This document shows positions 62,738 through 64,000 of a DNA stretch of 64,000 nucleotides, in pieces. The notes below the pieces were generated by a model that did no database searches, was not told the DNA's origin, and saw nothing but the letters and a program-made list of their open reading frames with translations. The stretch is from Ruegeria sp. PrR005 (GTDB lineage: Bacteria; Pseudomonadota; Alphaproteobacteria; Rhodobacterales; Rhodobacteraceae), in the NCBI RefSeq assembly GCF_010500245.1, contig NZ_JAAGOX010000003.1, forward strand, positions 95,853 to 159,852, written 5' to 3'. Each line of letters opens with the position of its first letter. Within the stretch, counting starts at the first letter, position 1. Made by a program: the position numbers and the translations under genes.

Positions 62738-63031
62738 ATGTCGAAACGGAAGCAACATTCGCCCGAGTTCAAGGCGAAGGTGGCGCTTGAGGCGCTGAAG
62801 GGTGAGCATACGGTTTCCGAGCTGGCGAGCCGGTTCGGGATTCATCCGACGATGATCCACACCTGGAAGCGGGCGTTGCTGGAAGGCGCATCCGGTGTTT
62901 TCGAGCGTGGTGGCAAGAAAGCTCCCGAGATTGACGAGGAGCAGGTCAAGGAGCTGCACGCCAAGATCGGGGCGCTGGCTGTGGCCAACGATTTTTTGTC
63001 CAGAAAGCTCAAGCCGTGGACCGGAAAGTGA
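62738..63031 (+). CDS. IS3-family transposase OrfA
   Basis: A 97-residue OrfA: HTH of the IS3/IS911 kind (FKAKVALEALKGEHTVSELASRFG, HPTMIHTWKRALLEGA) and a C-terminal leucine-rich coiled region (EEQVKELHAKIGALAVANDFLSRKL). It is the intact counterpart of the broken OrfA at 34875-35170. The ATG follows GGAGATCAGAG. It overlaps orfB by 16 bp, as needed for the frameshifted OrfAB fusion. Confidence 0.93.
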   Translation: MSKRKQHSPEFKAKVALEALKGEHTVSELASRFGIHPTMIHTWKRALLEGASGVFERGGKKAPEIDEEQVKELHAKIGALAVANDFLSRKLKPWTGK

Positions 63032-63891
63032 GGCGAGAGATGATCGAGCCGGCTAATTCGGATCTGACCATCGGCGAGCAGTGCCGACTGCTGTCGATCT
63101 CGCGGTCTTCGTTTTACTACAGGCCGAAGGGCGAAACGGCGCTGAACCTCGCGCTCATGCGCCAAATTGATGAACAATTCCTTGAGACACCGTTCTTCGG
63201 GGTTCGGCAGATGACATGGCACTTGCGCAACGAGGGACACCTGGTCAATGAAAAGCGTATCCGCTGGCTGATGCGGTTGATGAGCCTGATGCCAATCTAC
63301 CAGAAGCCCAACACCAGCAAGGCGGCGAAAGGGCACAAGACCTATCCCTATCTGCTGCGCGGTCTGCGGGTGGATCGTCCGAACCAGATCTGGGCGGCCG
63401 ACATCACCTATCTGCCGATGCGACGGGGGTTCCTGTATCTGGTCGCCATCATGGACTGGCACACCCGCAAGGTGCTGGCCTGGCGCATCTCGAACACGCT
63501 GGAAGCTGACTTCTGCGTCGAGGCGCTGAATGAAGCGATCGCCAGGTTCGGCCCGCCCGAGATCATGAACACCGATCAGGGCAGCCAGTTCACGTCGTTT
63601 GCCTGGACGGACCGATTGCGCCGATCCGGTGTGCGCATCTCGATGGATGGCAAAGGCCGGTTCCTCGACAATATCTTCGTGGAACGGCTCTGGCGGTCCT
63701 TGAAATACGAATGCGTATACCTGCACGCCTGGGAGACCGGATCGGAGGCCAAGGCGGGCGTCGGAAAATGGATCGAATTCTACAATCGCAAACGTCCCCA
63801 CTCCGCCCTTGGCGGCAGACCGCCAGCCGTGGTCTATTGGCTGAGAAAAAACCAAACCCAACCCGATCAGCAGGAGCAAAGAGTAGCTTAA
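63016..63891 (+). CDS. IS3-family transposase OrfB
   Basis: A 291-residue integrase-like transposase with the DDE acids in AADITYLP, MNTDQGSQF and FVERLWRSLKYE. The start is GTG at 63016, inside the end of orfA. In vivo it is probably made as an OrfAB fusion by -1 frameshift. Large parts are identical to the OrfB at 34024-34878, so the two elements could recombine. Confidence 0.94.
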   Translation: MDRKVRREMIEPANSDLTIGEQCRLLSISRSSFYYRPKGETALNLALMRQIDEQFLETPFFGVRQMTWHLRNEGHLVNEKRIRWLMRLMSLMPIYQKPNTSKAAKGHKTYPYLLRGLRVDRPNQIWAADITYLPMRRGFLYLVAIMDWHTRKVLAWRISNTLEADFCVEALNEAIARFGPPEIMNTDQGSQFTSFAWTDRLRRSGVRISMDGKGRFLDNIFVERLWRSLKYECVYLHAWETGSEAKAGVGKWIEFYNRKRPHSALGGRPPAVVYWLRKNQTQPDQQEQRVA

Positions 63892-64000
63892 ATTACGCCA
63901 GATACTGTCCAAACATTGGCGAGTGGGTGGCCTGATCTGACTGGTCCGGTTTGATTGTTAGTGCATTAGTGGCCTCTGGTCCATCTGGACGATGGTTCCA

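Larger units (their letters stand above)
62658..63932 (+). mobile_element. IS3-family insertion sequence, copy 2 (apparently intact)
   Basis: A roughly 1.27-kb element with intact, overlapping orfA and orfB. The left end begins TGAGCTACCCCCAAAATTTTGGACA, close to the end of copy 1. The right end near 63905-63932 has TGTCCAAA in inverted orientation, but the outer repeat is imperfect, so the exact right boundary is uncertain by several bases. Orientation is opposite to copy 1. Confidence 0.7.

Overview
The window is GC-rich chromosomal DNA that looks like a marine alphaproteobacterium of the Rhodobacteraceae (Roseobacter group). This is an inference from TRAP and TAXI transport proteins, the close hemF/hemC/hemE genes, a CoxG-like protein, roseobacter-style CoA enzymes and the compact gene spacing. 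No rRNA or taxonomic marker is present, so the genus is left open.

Bases 1-33862 look like ordinary core and metabolic backbone: heme synthesis (hemF end, hemC, hemE), a secreted trypsin-like protease, a fatty acid desaturase, a TPR adenylate cyclase, CoA-transferase/crotonase genes, an HxlR regulator beside a hydrolase, an ABC-2 exporter, SppA-like peptidase, a Na/Ca exchanger, a pteridine-reductase-like SDR, uvrC, pgsA, moaD and moaE. From 30903 down to 23270 on the minus strand runs an eight-gene operon: an FAD amine oxidoreductase, a DctPQM TRAP transporter, a BASS-like permease and the three 5-oxoprolinase subunits PxpB, PxpC and PxpA. A divergent MarR gene lies over a perfect 17-bp palindrome. 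An enolase-superfamily gene (hydroxyproline-dehydratase type) and a LysR gene follow. A tRNA-Ser(GCT) closes this part.

Bases 33863-64000 look accessory. They begin with an AT-rich strip and a damaged IS3-family element directly after the tRNA, and end with a second, intact IS3 element in the opposite orientation. Between the two are: a periplasmic c-type cytochrome cluster (beta-helix/cytochrome fusion, TPR protein, di-heme peroxidase-like protein, di-heme c4-like protein) with an AraC regulator; a second AraC regulator facing an acyl-CoA dehydrogenase/crotonase pair and the stump of an acyl-CoA synthetase; and a complete phenol meta-cleavage pathway.

The phenol pathway is in two plus-strand operons. 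The first (46098-51648) has a small Cys-rich protein, the multicomponent phenol hydroxylase dmpKLMNOP and a peroxiredoxin, and turns phenol into catechol. The second (53218-60220) has a 2Fe-2S ferredoxin, catechol 2,3-dioxygenase, an HbpS/GlcG-like protein, and dmpC, E, F, G, H, I, and takes catechol to pyruvate and acetyl-CoA through the 4-oxalocrotonate branch. The hydrolytic enzyme dmpD is absent. A GntR regulator and a second peroxiredoxin lie between the operons on the minus strand. Both operons have the same unusual upstream pattern: CGATA repeats exactly 19 bp apart, with TTGAC exactly 11 bp after one of them. This is the best candidate here for an undescribed regulatory system. The right end carries a second desaturase, a broken Crp/Fnr regulator and the second IS element.
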